A stretch of DNA of 64,000 nucleotides from Fulvia fulva (Eukaryota; Ascomycota; Dothideomycetes; Mycosphaerellales; Mycosphaerellaceae): positions 3,472,001-3,536,000 of the forward strand of contig NC_063017.1 of NCBI RefSeq assembly GCF_020509005.1, given 5' to 3'. The notes under the pieces were generated by a model. That model was not told the origin of the DNA and ran no database searches. It worked only from the letters and a program-made list of their open reading frames with translations. The position numbers and the translations under genes are program-made. Positions 1 to 9,492 of the stretch are shown piece after piece; within the stretch, counting starts at the first letter, position 1; every line of letters begins with the position of its first letter.

Positions 1-1
1 G

Positions 2-148
2 GGATGCTTTACGGGTGCTTTTCTGGCGAAGAGCGCAGGACCACAGGCTATGGCGTTTGGATGTGCGGGGTTTGCAGCATTTTCGGCCGCGATTGATGCG
101 TATATGAAGATGCCGAGCGAGGATCGGGCGGCAGATCCTATCATTTGA
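2..148 (+). CDS. TIM22: Tim22 mitochondrial translocase, C-terminal end (partial)
   Basis: The 48 residues from base 2 to the TGA at 146-148 read as the last part of Tim22, the inner-membrane channel subunit of the TIM22 complex that inserts carrier proteins into the mitochondrial inner membrane. The stretch [20 protein letters not shown] matches the conserved last transmembrane segment of the Tim17/22/23 family. The 5' part lies outside the window, so neither start nor introns can be judged. The short polar tail after the membrane segment is usual for the fungal protein. I am fairly sure of the family; Tim22 rather than Tim17 or Tim23 is inferred from the FSAAID motif. Confidence 0.85.
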   Translation, partial: GCFTGAFLAKSAGPQAMAFGCAGFAAFSAAIDAYMKMPSEDRAADPII

Positions 149-770
149 AGAGGTGGAAGAGATGATGAGATATGAATACCCAAGATCGGGCAAGAGGTGG
201 TGATTCGGCGCGAACTCGGGGCCTGCAGACACTACGTGGCGTACTGGTCTACGAAAGAAGCCAGACATTACAAAGGCCAGGCAGAGGTCTTGCGGCACCC
301 ACTGGATATCAGATTACAATCAGGCGCATGGAGCCTTCCTGCTGTCGGGCATGATTGCAGTAGGACCTTCCACCCCACTCCACCCAAAACCATGTCGACG
401 AGGAAAAGACGGGCCGCTCCCTCATGGCACGAAGAGCCCATGGACAGAGGATACCAACAGTCCGACCATGCTCCAAGGGGGAGTCGTGTACGACCAGAAA
501 TATGCTGCCGGGACTGGCTACAACCCGCTCTGCAGGTATTGCTCCGACTCACTCGCAAGGAGGATTGGGCGGAACACCAGGCCTCCAGTTCCCTTCGAAA
601 TGTACATTAGCATTGTTTTTTACTTGCCATCGAGATCGCGAAGCAATCGAATTCGAGTCGACATATGAAGGCAAAGCAAGCGCATGAACGGCATATGCCC
701 AATACTGCTTACCTCTGGTACATTCGACTCTTCACCTCCAAGGCCTTCGAAGTCGTTAAGATGTAGCAAC
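149..770. other. Intergenic region without convincing gene
   Basis: This stretch follows TIM22. Open frames on both strands are short, overlap each other and mostly lack an ATG with plausible protein content. I see no tRNA, repeat or clear regulatory site. It probably holds the 3' UTRs of TIM22 and of the converging gene. Confidence 0.5.
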
Positions 771-1088
771 TCATCCCTCCCTCACCTCTTCCTTGTCTGC
801 TGCAGACGCATTGCTCGTAGACATGAGCTTCTTCTTATCCTTCTTGCTCTTTGCGCTGGCCTTCTTCAAATCTGAGGTCGCCCTCTTGCCCTCCGCCGCC
901 TCCTTATCGAGCAGGCGTTGGAAGCTGTTGGCTGTGGTCTTCGGTCTCTGGTTTACCTGCTCCCCATCAACTGCATATGCATCCGCCGCAGGCACTCGAT
1001 TCCTCTTGTCCTTCTCTTCTTTCTTGTCGTAGTAGTCAGCCGCTTTCGCCTTTTTGGCCTGCTTGACCTTAGTGGTTTTGTTGGGCAT
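771..1088 (-). CDS. Small lysine-rich hypothetical protein
   Basis: A 105-residue reading frame starts at the ATG at 1086-1088 (MPNKTTKVKQ). It is very rich in lysine and alanine, with basic runs near both ends (KVKQAKKAKAADYYDKKEEK and KKASAKSKKDKKK), so it could be a nucleolar or nucleic-acid-binding protein; that is inference only. I do not recognise a domain. The frame is open further upstream, but without a convincing start, and the chosen ATG gives the most protein-like N-terminus. It converges on TIM22 and lies about 200 bp downstream of the AMP-binding-like gene on the same strand. Confidence 0.55.
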   Translation of the reverse strand: MPNKTTKVKQAKKAKAADYYDKKEEKDKRNRVPAADAYAVDGEQVNQRPKTTANSFQRLLDKEAAEGKRATSDLKKASAKSKKDKKKLMSTSNASAADKEEVREG

Positions 1089-1281
1089 GCTGGGTCTTTC
1101 GTTTGTGATCTGTAAATGGTATGTTCTTGGGAATAACACTGCTGGCAGGTCGCTTATATGCCTGGTCCTGTTTAGCAAACAAGGTTAGTGCCTTCAAAGA
1201 ATCATCAAATGGCTTGCTCGACAAAGCTCCGACGGCTAGGGACATGGACGTTCCATTGTTGTTCTATGCAGTTTCCATCAT

Positions 1282-3005
1282 CTATGCATAAGCAATCGTG
1301 CTATCCTCCCTGATCCTGCCTTGCACCGATAGCTTGGTCTGGCCGCCAGCCACGGCCGGTCCAGTGACCGTGATTTGTCCTCTCGGCGACTCAGCTCCAA
1401 CATCTCCCTCTCCACCCACAAGTTTCACCTCGACACTGCTGAGTGGGACACCGAAGTGCGAGTGACCTTGCCCATCGTCTCTCCTGTAGTCGAATACATT
1501 TGTCTGCGCCACTGCACCTGCTACCCTCGCGGCAGTGAGTGCATAGATGATGCGACTCCTGGTAAAGATACGCAGATCGGAAAGTTGGGTGGAGGTGAGT
1601 GCCGGCGAGCCGGCGCCAATGCGCTCAGAAGTCAATATAAGGCGCAGCTTCCCGGGTTCGCTACTGGTTGATGAAGGAGCGAGCAGCTTGAACAGCATGC
1701 CATCGGTAGGCATGCGGCCTGCAGATATAGTCTGGTCCTGAGTGTACTTGCCGAATCTTTGCAGTCCAGAGCTTATGCCGGCAGTCTCTTGATGGTGCAA
1801 TTTCGCTAACGTCTCAGCGCTGGCAATGATGACTGTCGGAGCGATGCCTCGACGAGCCAAAGTCAGGTCGACACCAGGTACTGCAACGCTGTTGATTGCT
1901 AGGCTGCTGTGCGTGAAGAGTGCGGCGAATGTGTTGGTCAGGACGTAGTTGTGTGTGAAAGTGTCGGCTGGTAGAACGAGGTCGGCAGAAGTCAGGCGTT
2001 GGCGCAGAGGTATCGCCGATATGAGAGCAGCGACAGCCGAGACGATGTTCTCCTGTGTGAAGCTGACAATTTCTGTGTTCTCCGAGTGTTGCCAAACTGT
2101 GATGACATCGCCCGGCTTCTCCGCAGCGTTGTTAGGTAGCTCGGCGCTGGCACTGGCCTTGTTGTCTTCGACGATGCTGTGCCAGACTCCTACAGAAAGA
2201 CGTCCCTCAGGCGTGCCATCCCAGTCCATGTGCCGGCTAGTTCTCTCCACAACTAAGGTGACATGCTTCACGCTGCTTATTGCCTGGACCAACTCTTCTA
2301 GCGGCACATTACCAGCTGCACATACCAGGGTATCAGCTCCGGTCTCGCCCAGAAGCTCGTACAACTTTGCATGTGGAAGATTGTACGGAAGCAGGATTGG
2401 AGTAAGGCCGTAGAAAGCGGTGGCTACAAGTGTTAGTCAAGGCGGTCGAATGTCATGGATCTGCTCATACCAAAGATTGTCTGCAGATACTCAATGCTAT
2501 TCGGCAGGTATATGGCAACCTTCTGGGCCCCGTCCTTCTTGAAATGTCGCCCAACGATTCCGATCTCTTTGCTCAGCTCATCAATGTCATGCTCAACAAG
2601 CTCTTCCTTGCCAAAGACGGTCATGATCAGTCCCTGCGGTATCTCCTTGTTGTCAGCACCCTGTGTGCCACGTCGCTGGACCTCACGCCAAATGTCTCGA
2701 ACATCTCCGTCCTTCCCGCTTGCCCAACGTGGTGCACCAGCATCTTTGACGTTCAAGCCAGTGCGGAGCGGGTAGCCGTGCGGAACTTCTGGAGATCTGT
2801 AGATGGCTGACTCGCCCTTGTTCCGGACTGCTGAAGCTGTAGCTTGTCGTGCTAGGAGCAGAGGGTGCGTGTCCGGCTCGTCAGTGTAGATCAGAGGGTA
2901 GATCAAGACGCCGACCAAGACGACAGCCAGCAGCGTCGTGACCAGCGACCATTCCGATAGCACCTTCGCTACCTGAGCGTCGAGCGACTGCAGTGACGAG
3001 GACAT
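1282..3005 (-). CDS. Membrane-anchored AMP-binding (ANL) family-like protein
   Basis: There are two exons, 3005-2471 and 2423-1282, separated by a 47-nt intron (donor GTATGA, acceptor TTGTAG), giving 558 residues. One hydrophobic segment near residues 19-37 (LVTTLLAVVLVGVLIYPLIY) anchors the N-terminus. The segments IYLPNSIEYLQTIFATAFYG and LTPILLPYNL, and the later PLSSVEVKL and GQITVTGPAVAGG parts, follow the adenylate-forming acyl-CoA synthetase fold. The usual phosphate-binding signature (TSGTTGxPK) is absent: the position before FTQENIV reads WQHSENTEIVS. The C-terminal catalytic-lysine domain is also missing, as the protein ends about where the N-terminal domain should. It may be a non-catalytic acyl-CoA synthetase-like protein. 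It diverges from POM34 with about 330 bp between. Confidence 0.8.
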
Positions 3006-3339
3006 GCTGCTGGTCGGTTCACTTCAGGACTTGTTGCATGTGAGCGTCTGCCATGGCCGTGTAAGATGCGGAATCGGTGCCCGGTATGGCCCTACGGGAC
3101 GAGTGAGAGCTGAGTGGCGCCGCAGATCAGCCAGAAACATTCTTCCGACAAGTCGAACTTTAACGCGGCGCTCTCGGCCTCTGGCCTCTCGCATAGCAAC
3201 CAAGCCTCAAGGAAACAATGGAGAAGACGACGACAAAGACGGCGATGCGATAGACGATACGCGCACCAAGGCGCCGCGTACTAACAGGCTAACAACAGCA
3301 GCACGAATAGCAGCACCAACACGCGATCAGTCCGCGCCA

Positions 3340-4375
3340 ATGTCCTCCACCGCCATCATCCCATCATCGCAAACAGTCGCGCAGACTGCAGCCGGCGTCA
3401 AGAATGAAGTCAAGAGCATCTCGCCCTTCTCGAACAGCAGCATAACCCTCCCAGCACTCAACCTCACCCCGAAGAAAGATGCTGCGACACCCCATAAAGT
3501 CAACACACCACCGCCCAGACACGACTCGGGCTGGGTACATCCTCGCATGAACGACGTCATCCGCCGCCGCAACGCGACCAACTTCGACGGCAGCAACGTT
3601 AAAGCAATCCTCATCAGCTCGGGCCTGATCCTCTTCTCTTTCTTCGTGCCCAATATATACCGCTCAGTGTGAGTACAAAACTCTCAATTTGCACCGCGGA
3701 TCATGCTAACGGCCATGTAGCATCCCACATTCCTGGCTCCAAGCCATTCACCCTTACCAGCTTTATACACTCTGGGCAATCGACCTCCTCTTCCTCGTCA
3801 ACATTATCATGTCCGCCATGCCCTTGTACCGAAAAGCAGACGCATGCGAAGATATCCCACTATCACCGAATCAGCGATCACTCCTTGGCCTCCCTCCCAT
3901 GTCGAGACCCGCCACGCCACAGGAGAAGGAGCAATGGGTCACACCGCCGAGGTTCTCGAAATCAGCAACACCGCGATCGACCAGCAGCAGTATACGACCA
4001 GAACCCAGTGGTTCACCGCTCAGTGGACGAGGCACGCCCCTGGAAAACAGTACTTCATTCTCAAACTCGAGGAGGTCAACATCAGGATCGCCATTCGCGC
4101 CGAGTACGCAGGAGCAGACGATCGGTAGCGGGTCGCCGTATAGTGATAGGCTGAGGAGTGGGGGCGAGAGACGGAGGTTAAGCTACACCAACACGAGGAG
4201 CTCGCCACTCAGCTTGAGTGAATTCGAGGAGGCGGGCAGAAGTGCGCATACACCAACAAAGGGAAGCAAAGCCAGCGTGGGTCTCAATAACAAGTGGCTG
4301 TACCAGACGGGAAGAGGTAGCCCTAGCAGTGATGTTGGTTTCGGTAGGAGAAGTCGATATGCTGGCTTTATTTGA
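3340..4375 (+). CDS. POM34: Nucleoporin POM34
   Basis: Exons 3340-3668 and 3721-4375 give 327 residues; the intron has donor GTGAGT, branch TGCTAAC and acceptor TAG. Two membrane spans surround the splice site: AILISSGLILFSFFVPNIYR and the segment after IPHSWLQAIHPYQLYTLWAI. A conserved PLYRK follows, and then a long Ser/Pro/Arg-rich tail with phospho-type motifs. This order (short N-terminus, two spans, disordered tail) is that of fungal POM34, a transmembrane ring component of the nuclear pore complex. The ATG at 3340 is preferred because upstream in-frame residues look like leader sequence. It converges on CCL1. Confidence 0.85.
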
Positions 4376-4780
4376 ACAGCGGTGTCCATTGGTCAAATGA
4401 GATAAGAATCAGCTCGTGAAACCATCAGCACTCATCAAACCGCGATCATGTGAATGTCCTCCGTATGCTCGACTGTACGTATAGGTACACTGCACGATAC
4501 GGAGAGCGTGATGAAGCAAGGAGCTCTATGCGAAGTGATTGTGCAATTGCTCGTTTCCTAAATACCCTCCAGGCATCTGATGGCCTAAGCAATACGTACG
4601 TACACTGGGCTCCATGGTGTTGTGCTGCTGCACGATGATCATATTACGTATTGAGTTTTAATGTGACAGAACCTCATCACACTCCTATCCGGGCGATACT
4701 CCAAGCGCCTTGCTAAGTCGACTCCCATGCCATAATACTCGTACAACACCCTACCGCCCCATGTCCATCCCTACCATCAT
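4376..4780. other. Convergent intergenic region POM34 / CCL1
   Basis: This is the tail-to-tail spacer of about 405 bp between POM34 and CCL1. It presumably contains both polyadenylation regions. I see no gene, RNA or repeat in it. Confidence 0.5.
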
Positions 4781-5950
4781 CTAAACCTTCCCATTCCCCA
4801 AACTCGGCCCAAACGGATCCTCCTTCTCCCTCTTCTCTCGCTCCAGCTTTCTACGCTTGGCATCGTGCTCATCCACCTTTCCGTCCTCCGCCCCATTCCT
4901 CTTCATCGCCGCATGCGCCTTGATCAGATCCTTGGTCGTAGGGTCTCGACACAGATCCAGCTTCTTCTCCAGTGCGGCGCGTTCTTCCTTGCCCATGCTA
5001 TCCTTCGGATTGTAGGATGCTAGTAATGCTGCACATGCTTGGATCGTTGCGAGGATCTTGGGGCGGGAGTCGAGGGTTAGAGGGAGTTTTGTGTCCAGGT
5101 AGAACTCGGCTAGGGGAGAGTCTGCGATGTGGAGAGCTGCGAGGAGGATTTGTGAGGGTGTGTAGAGGAAGTATGCATCGGTAAGACTTGCGGGGCCGTC
5201 GCAGAGTGTCTTTGCTGTCGCGTAGGACGCCTGGATACGGTCGATGAAGTGTTTCTTTCCCATTGTGCCGTCTGGTGGTGCTTTCCACGGCGTCCTGCAG
5301 TCCTGCGGTGGAGGCTTCAATTGCTTCAATGCTTCCTGGACATCCCTCTCACTTCGCTGTTCCACGCCTTTGACAGTGGCCACTAGCCCTTCTGCCATGT
5401 TCAACAACTCCATGAGGACACCCTTAAGACCTCGAAATGGTTGTCGCACATCCAGGGTGAAGCGCAGTGCTTGCATGATCTTATACTCTGGCGCGAGGAT
5501 GGCTTCAGGATCCGCACTGATGCTCTGGGCGAACTTTGTGACTGTGAGGTGGTATGCTTCGGTCTTGCTGGCGAGGAAGAGCATCGTCTTGTATATCTCC
5601 TTGGGTGGGTATGTCATGCATGAGTTGGAGAGGTAGAAGCGTTTGAGGTATTGCACCGCGACGGGCTTGATGTTGGAGGGCCATTTCAGGTGGTCGGCGG
5701 TGGTTTGGATGAGTTCGCAGTATCGGTGTACTAGTCGTAGCTCTTCTCGTTCTGTCAGGTATTCCGGTTGGGATGTTCCATTCTGTGGACGATCAGCCGT
5801 TTGGCTGGCATGTTGATGCGCTCGTGTGAGGGCGAGTTCGTGGGTCTTTCGGCGTTGTGCGGCGAGTTGTTCTGGCGAAAAGGACCACAGTCGGTATTGA
5901 GTGGAGGTGCGGTAGATGTCGTCTTCGGACAGCCGTCCTGCTGTGCTCAT
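4781..5950 (-). CDS. CCL1: Cyclin H, TFIIH/CAK subunit Ccl1
   Basis: A single exon of 389 residues. The N-terminus SEDDIYRTSTQYRLWSFSPE is the hallmark of cyclin H (Ccl1), partner of the Kin28/CDK7 kinase in TFIIH, which phosphorylates the RNA polymerase II C-terminal domain. Cyclin-box helices follow from about residue 80 (RLVHRYCELIQTT, AVQYLKRFYLSNS, KTMLFLASKTEAYHLT), with a second repeat around SQILLAALHIAD. The C-terminus is highly charged (KRRKLEREKREKED). I start at the ATG at 5950, just before the conserved block; an in-frame ATG 30 codons upstream is possible but adds unconserved sequence. It is divergent from the F-box gene. Confidence 0.9.
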   Translation of the reverse strand: MSTAGRLSEDDIYRTSTQYRLWSFSPEQLAAQRRKTHELALTRAHQHASQTADRPQNGTSQPEYLTEREELRLVHRYCELIQTTADHLKWPSNIKPVAVQYLKRFYLSNSCMTYPPKEIYKTMLFLASKTEAYHLTVTKFAQSISADPEAILAPEYKIMQALRFTLDVRQPFRGLKGVLMELLNMAEGLVATVKGVEQRSERDVQEALKQLKPPPQDCRTPWKAPPDGTMGKKHFIDRIQASYATAKTLCDGPASLTDAYFLYTPSQILLAALHIADSPLAEFYLDTKLPLTLDSRPKILATIQACAALLASYNPKDSMGKEERAALEKKLDLCRDPTTKDLIKAHAAMKRNGAEDGKVDEHDAKRRKLEREKREKEDPFGPSLGNGKV

Positions 5951-6252
5951 GTTGGAGGTGGTGTCTGCTGCGATTGAGTGCGAGGTGCTGGCTTCATGAC
6001 GCTTGAAGTCCTCCACTTCCCGAACAACAACTTCTTGCATGTGAAGTTCAACCGCAGATCCATCAACAACATCACTCTACATACATGTGTATCTAGTACA
6101 AGTTGACGATCTCATGTGGCAAAGTCAGCACTCTCCACTATATGTCACACTTCCAGACAAAGACCTGTCAAGCAAGCAACGGAACCATATCGACTCTTCG
6201 CGGTCAATGCTAACAACAGGAAAGGCACTGCATCTCAGTTGTGCGCGTTGGA

Positions 6253-7788
6253 ATGAACCTTCTGGCACTACCCTCGGAGCTCATAGCCCATATTGCTCGC
6301 CATCTTGATGATGTCGATGTGTTCAGTGTCCGCCTTGGCCACCCAAACCTGGAACGAGCGTGCTTCTCGCTCTTTGGTCAACGCTTCTTCCGCAAGAGAG
6401 GCTTTCTCATTCTCCATGCGTCGCTAGATGTTTTGCAATCAATAGCCGAGCATCCGGAGCTGAGAAAGTACATGCAACACGTCTGGTTCAACCCAGATTA
6501 CTACACTTTCCTACCACCAGATTGTTGTGACGATCTCCCGGATGGATACGAACTGCCAAAGATATGGACGGAAGACGCTGCGAGGGCATTGGCACCACAC
6601 GGTCGTTACAAGGAGATTGCATCTTTTATGGCCCACAGTCGCCAGTACGACAAGCTCTTGAACACTCGCGAGCTTGAGCGGCAACTTGCCAAGGCATTTC
6701 AAGGCTTGCCCAACCTCATGACGGTAGGGATGCGTAGGAGCGAGGACTACGCACCATATGGCTGGAGGCTGCTGAAAGACGCCATCGGTCAGGACCCGCG
6801 AGTTATAGGACCGATAGAACGCCAGACAGCCCTGCAAATGTCCGGACCGACTTGTCTCTTCGTTGCAATTGTGAGAGCTTTGGCGGGAATCGATCGACCG
6901 CTCGAGCGCTTGTATACAGATGCAATCGAGCTAGAGCGTTTGCCAGCGAAGCTCCTGTCCAGGATCAATATGACCGCTGCGCTAGCTTCAATGAAATATG
7001 TGGAGCTCAATATCGTCAAGGGCTGGCAGTCTCAGGCCGGTTACGATAGCGATGAGTCGGATCGGAGTGAGTCGGATGCAAGCAATCACAATTGGCATCA
7101 CAATCGTGGTCACTATGGACAAGGCCTGGTGAAGTTCTTCAAGGCCACACCCCGTTTACTCGAACTTGGCCTTCAGATTTTTCCCGACCAGATGCAGAGT
7201 CATCTCGTGGCTCCCACCCCTCGCGACCCGTCCAGCTGGCGTAGAAGCTATGCTTTCAAGGCCTTCCAGCGCCTTACATCAGAGATCACGCTTCCACACT
7301 TGACCCGAATCAAGCTAGAGAAGCTCACAACGACCTCGAAGATACTGTCCGACTTTCTTCGACCGTGTTCCGAACGTCTCATCAGCCTCAAGCTCCGTGA
7401 CATCAGGCTACTTTCCTCAAAAGACGAGCCACGGCCATGGGAGACTATGTTCATCTTCCTTGCTACAAAGTGTCCACGACTAGAACACATACTGTTTTAT
7501 CATCTAATGTATGAGCAAGGCGGTATCTCATACACAGAGGAACCACCCTTAGCTCCTCCTGCTGAGACGGACACGGATGATTACATCGAAGACCCACTAT
7601 GGCCGGTGCATGCTGGCCAAGCCATGTTCGCCAAGTATGACCACATCACTATGCGAGTCGACGGCCAAGAAGCAGTGAGAGCGAAGCTAGAAGAGATCGC
7701 TGAGCGACACTGGTACCATCGACCGCTTTTCAGCTATGCCATGGACGAAAGCCAGTGGCATACAGACACGAGCGATGAAGAGTGGTAA
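6253..7788 (+). CDS. F-box domain protein
   Basis: A single exon of 511 residues starting at the ATG at 6253. The first 40 residues (LLALPSELIAHIARHLDDVD, VFSVRLGHPNLERACFSLFG) form an F-box, the Skp1-binding motif of SCF ubiquitin ligase adaptors. The rest is leucine-rich with repeated alpha-beta patterns such as LTRIKLEKLTTTSKILSDFL and LISLKLRDIRLLSSKD, like the degenerate leucine-rich repeats of many fungal F-box proteins. An acidic patch (YDSDESDRSESDASN) interrupts the middle. Substrate and pathway cannot be told. The true start excludes the upstream GTG codon of the same open frame. Confidence 0.75.
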   Translation: MNLLALPSELIAHIARHLDDVDVFSVRLGHPNLERACFSLFGQRFFRKRGFLILHASLDVLQSIAEHPELRKYMQHVWFNPDYYTFLPPDCCDDLPDGYELPKIWTEDAARALAPHGRYKEIASFMAHSRQYDKLLNTRELERQLAKAFQGLPNLMTVGMRRSEDYAPYGWRLLKDAIGQDPRVIGPIERQTALQMSGPTCLFVAIVRALAGIDRPLERLYTDAIELERLPAKLLSRINMTAALASMKYVELNIVKGWQSQAGYDSDESDRSESDASNHNWHHNRGHYGQGLVKFFKATPRLLELGLQIFPDQMQSHLVAPTPRDPSSWRRSYAFKAFQRLTSEITLPHLTRIKLEKLTTTSKILSDFLRPCSERLISLKLRDIRLLSSKDEPRPWETMFIFLATKCPRLEHILFYHLMYEQGGISYTEEPPLAPPAETDTDDYIEDPLWPVHAGQAMFAKYDHITMRVDGQEAVRAKLEEIAERHWYHRPLFSYAMDESQWHTDTSDEEW

Positions 7789-7912
7789 CACGGACTCATC
7801 AAGAAGGCAGCAAATCACGCAAGCCGTTCAGCATATCTAAACACCAACCATCCTTCACGTGTACGTCTTTCTCTTACTTCACAACTTCCACTTCACCACC
7901 AAAGGCTCAGTC

Positions 7913-8323
7913 TCAAAATCCCGGAACCACTTTAACCGCCGCAACCGCCTCCCGAAACTCCCTGATTTCTTCAACAAGCCGAGTAAACATATCACGCTGC
8001 CTCTCCCTCGGTGTCTTCTTCCTCCCTTCATCCTGAAGCTCCATCGATGTGGCGATCTTTTTCGGCGCCACCATGAGCTGTCTAAAGTCCAGCTCTTTGG
8101 TGTAGGCCCGGCGTAAGACGCTGTGGTACTCTCTGCCGCAAGCGGCGTTGGCGACACACATCACCCTCATGACAGTTTCCATCTGTTCATCTGGGACATT
8201 CTTCTCACGCCAGGTGGCAAAGTTGGATTCTTCGTCGATGGCTGTCTTGATGAGATCGAGGAGGGCTTCGGTCTCGGCGTCGAAGGTGGGAAGTGAGGTA
8301 CCTCGGAAACGCGGTTGTGTCAT
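7913..8323 (-). CDS. Hypothetical protein, 136 residues
   Basis: An open frame from the ATG at 8323 (MTQPRFRGTSLPTFDAETEA) to the TGA at 7913. It looks like a soluble, helix-rich protein (LLDLIKTAIDEESNFATWRE, then RQRDMFTRLVEEIREFREAV). I recognise no domain. The frame extends upstream to an ATG at 8566, which would make 217 residues; that extra part is Ser/Leu-rich and less protein-like, so the shorter version is given. It converges on the F-box gene with about 125 bp between. Confidence 0.5.
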   Translation of the reverse strand: MTQPRFRGTSLPTFDAETEALLDLIKTAIDEESNFATWREKNVPDEQMETVMRVMCVANAACGREYHSVLRRAYTKELDFRQLMVAPKKIATSMELQDEGRKKTPRERQRDMFTRLVEEIREFREAVAAVKVVPGF

Positions 8324-8698
8324 TTGGAAGACAAGGCTCGCAAAGTGATGTGATGAGACGGAGAGTGATGGGCGTGAGAAGATTGGGATCAAGTCTATAG
8401 TGGACTGTAGAAGTGCAGCAAACAGGGTATGAAAAGGCATGCTCGATGACTGTTTGCCTCGGAGCATCAACGAAAGCCTGCAGACTGGGACTGGGACGGA
8501 CTGTTTAGCAGAAAGAAGCAACGACTCGCCCGCAAGGGCTGCTCCTCTATCCAAATTTGACAGCATAGTGGCGTGGTAGCCCACGGAGGCTTCAAGCAAC
8601 GCGTGGTGATTTCCAGTCTCCTGTCTTTGTCTGCCTGCTGCATAGCCCTAGACCGATGACCAGGCGACTCTCACTAGCACACCGACGGCCTTTCACCC

Positions 8699-9130
8699 AT
8701 GGAGCAGTCATGCAATACCATAGAGGCCTCTTCTACACCTAAACAGAGCCAAACTTCTGCAGAATCAATTCGAGGCCTCATAGACGCCATCCACACCGAC
8801 AGCTACTTCTCCATCTTCGCCCAAGAGCTGCCAAAAGACAAGTTGGACGAAGCCTTGCGCATCGCCAGAAAGGAGCTTAGCCATCACAAGCAGCAATACA
8901 ACACGGCTGTTCAATCTGCGGAGAAGAGGAAGCTCAACGTCGAGAGAAATAAAATCACGGAGAAGCCGGTCAAGCTCAAGGGCGTCAAGGAAAGCCATGC
9001 CGAGAGGGACCCGAACGAGGTCAAGGAGAAGTTGATAAAGTTGGCAGAAGCAGCACGCAAGTATCGCGTTGCCGCGAGGGCGATTGAGAACAAAGTTGAG
9101 AAAGCCTCGGAGAGCTTGAAGAATATGTAG
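8699..9130 (+). CDS. Small coiled-coil hypothetical protein
   Basis: A single exon of 143 residues starting MEQSCNTIEA. After a short Ser/Thr-rich leader it is almost entirely charged helix (LDEALRIARKELSHHKQQYN, VKEKLIKLAEAARKYRVAAR), typical of a small coiled-coil protein. There is no signal peptide, membrane span or zinc motif. The family and function are not recognised. It lies head-to-head with the 136-residue gene and converges on RAD16. Confidence 0.55.
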   Translation: MEQSCNTIEASSTPKQSQTSAESIRGLIDAIHTDSYFSIFAQELPKDKLDEALRIARKELSHHKQQYNTAVQSAEKRKLNVERNKITEKPVKLKGVKESHAERDPNEVKEKLIKLAEAARKYRVAARAIENKVEKASESLKNM

Positions 9131-9492
9131 CATGTTACTGGGTTAGTCTCGTGGTAGGGTATGGCGGAACTCATACACATACGTGGAGCAGTACACATGC
9201 AAGCTCCACTGTATAGCACCCAGCTTTCCCACCGCGCGGTGTACAGCCATGGTGAAGACGTTCGATGTGGGTATGGAGGGTGACACGGCAGTACTGGTCA
9301 TACAATTCATTGTACATTGCTCGAGCAAAGCAGTCGGACCTTTATTCTAGCTACTGTGATGCGCTTTAGTATCTCTAAGCAAGTCATCCTCCCATCAAAC
9401 CTCATACCAACACGTGCAGAATCGTACATCAGAGTAAAGCAATAGCGTAGCATCATCGAGTAATTCTCTCGCTTGACCCTTCGTGTGATGGC
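9131..9492. other. Intergenic region, converging 3' ends
   Basis: This is 362 bp between a small coiled-coil gene and the RAD16 stop codon. I see no coding or RNA feature. Confidence 0.5.

Noticed and set aside
171..687. Overlapping open frames after TIM22
   Set aside because: Several frames overlap on both strands, lack domain content and partly need non-ATG starts.
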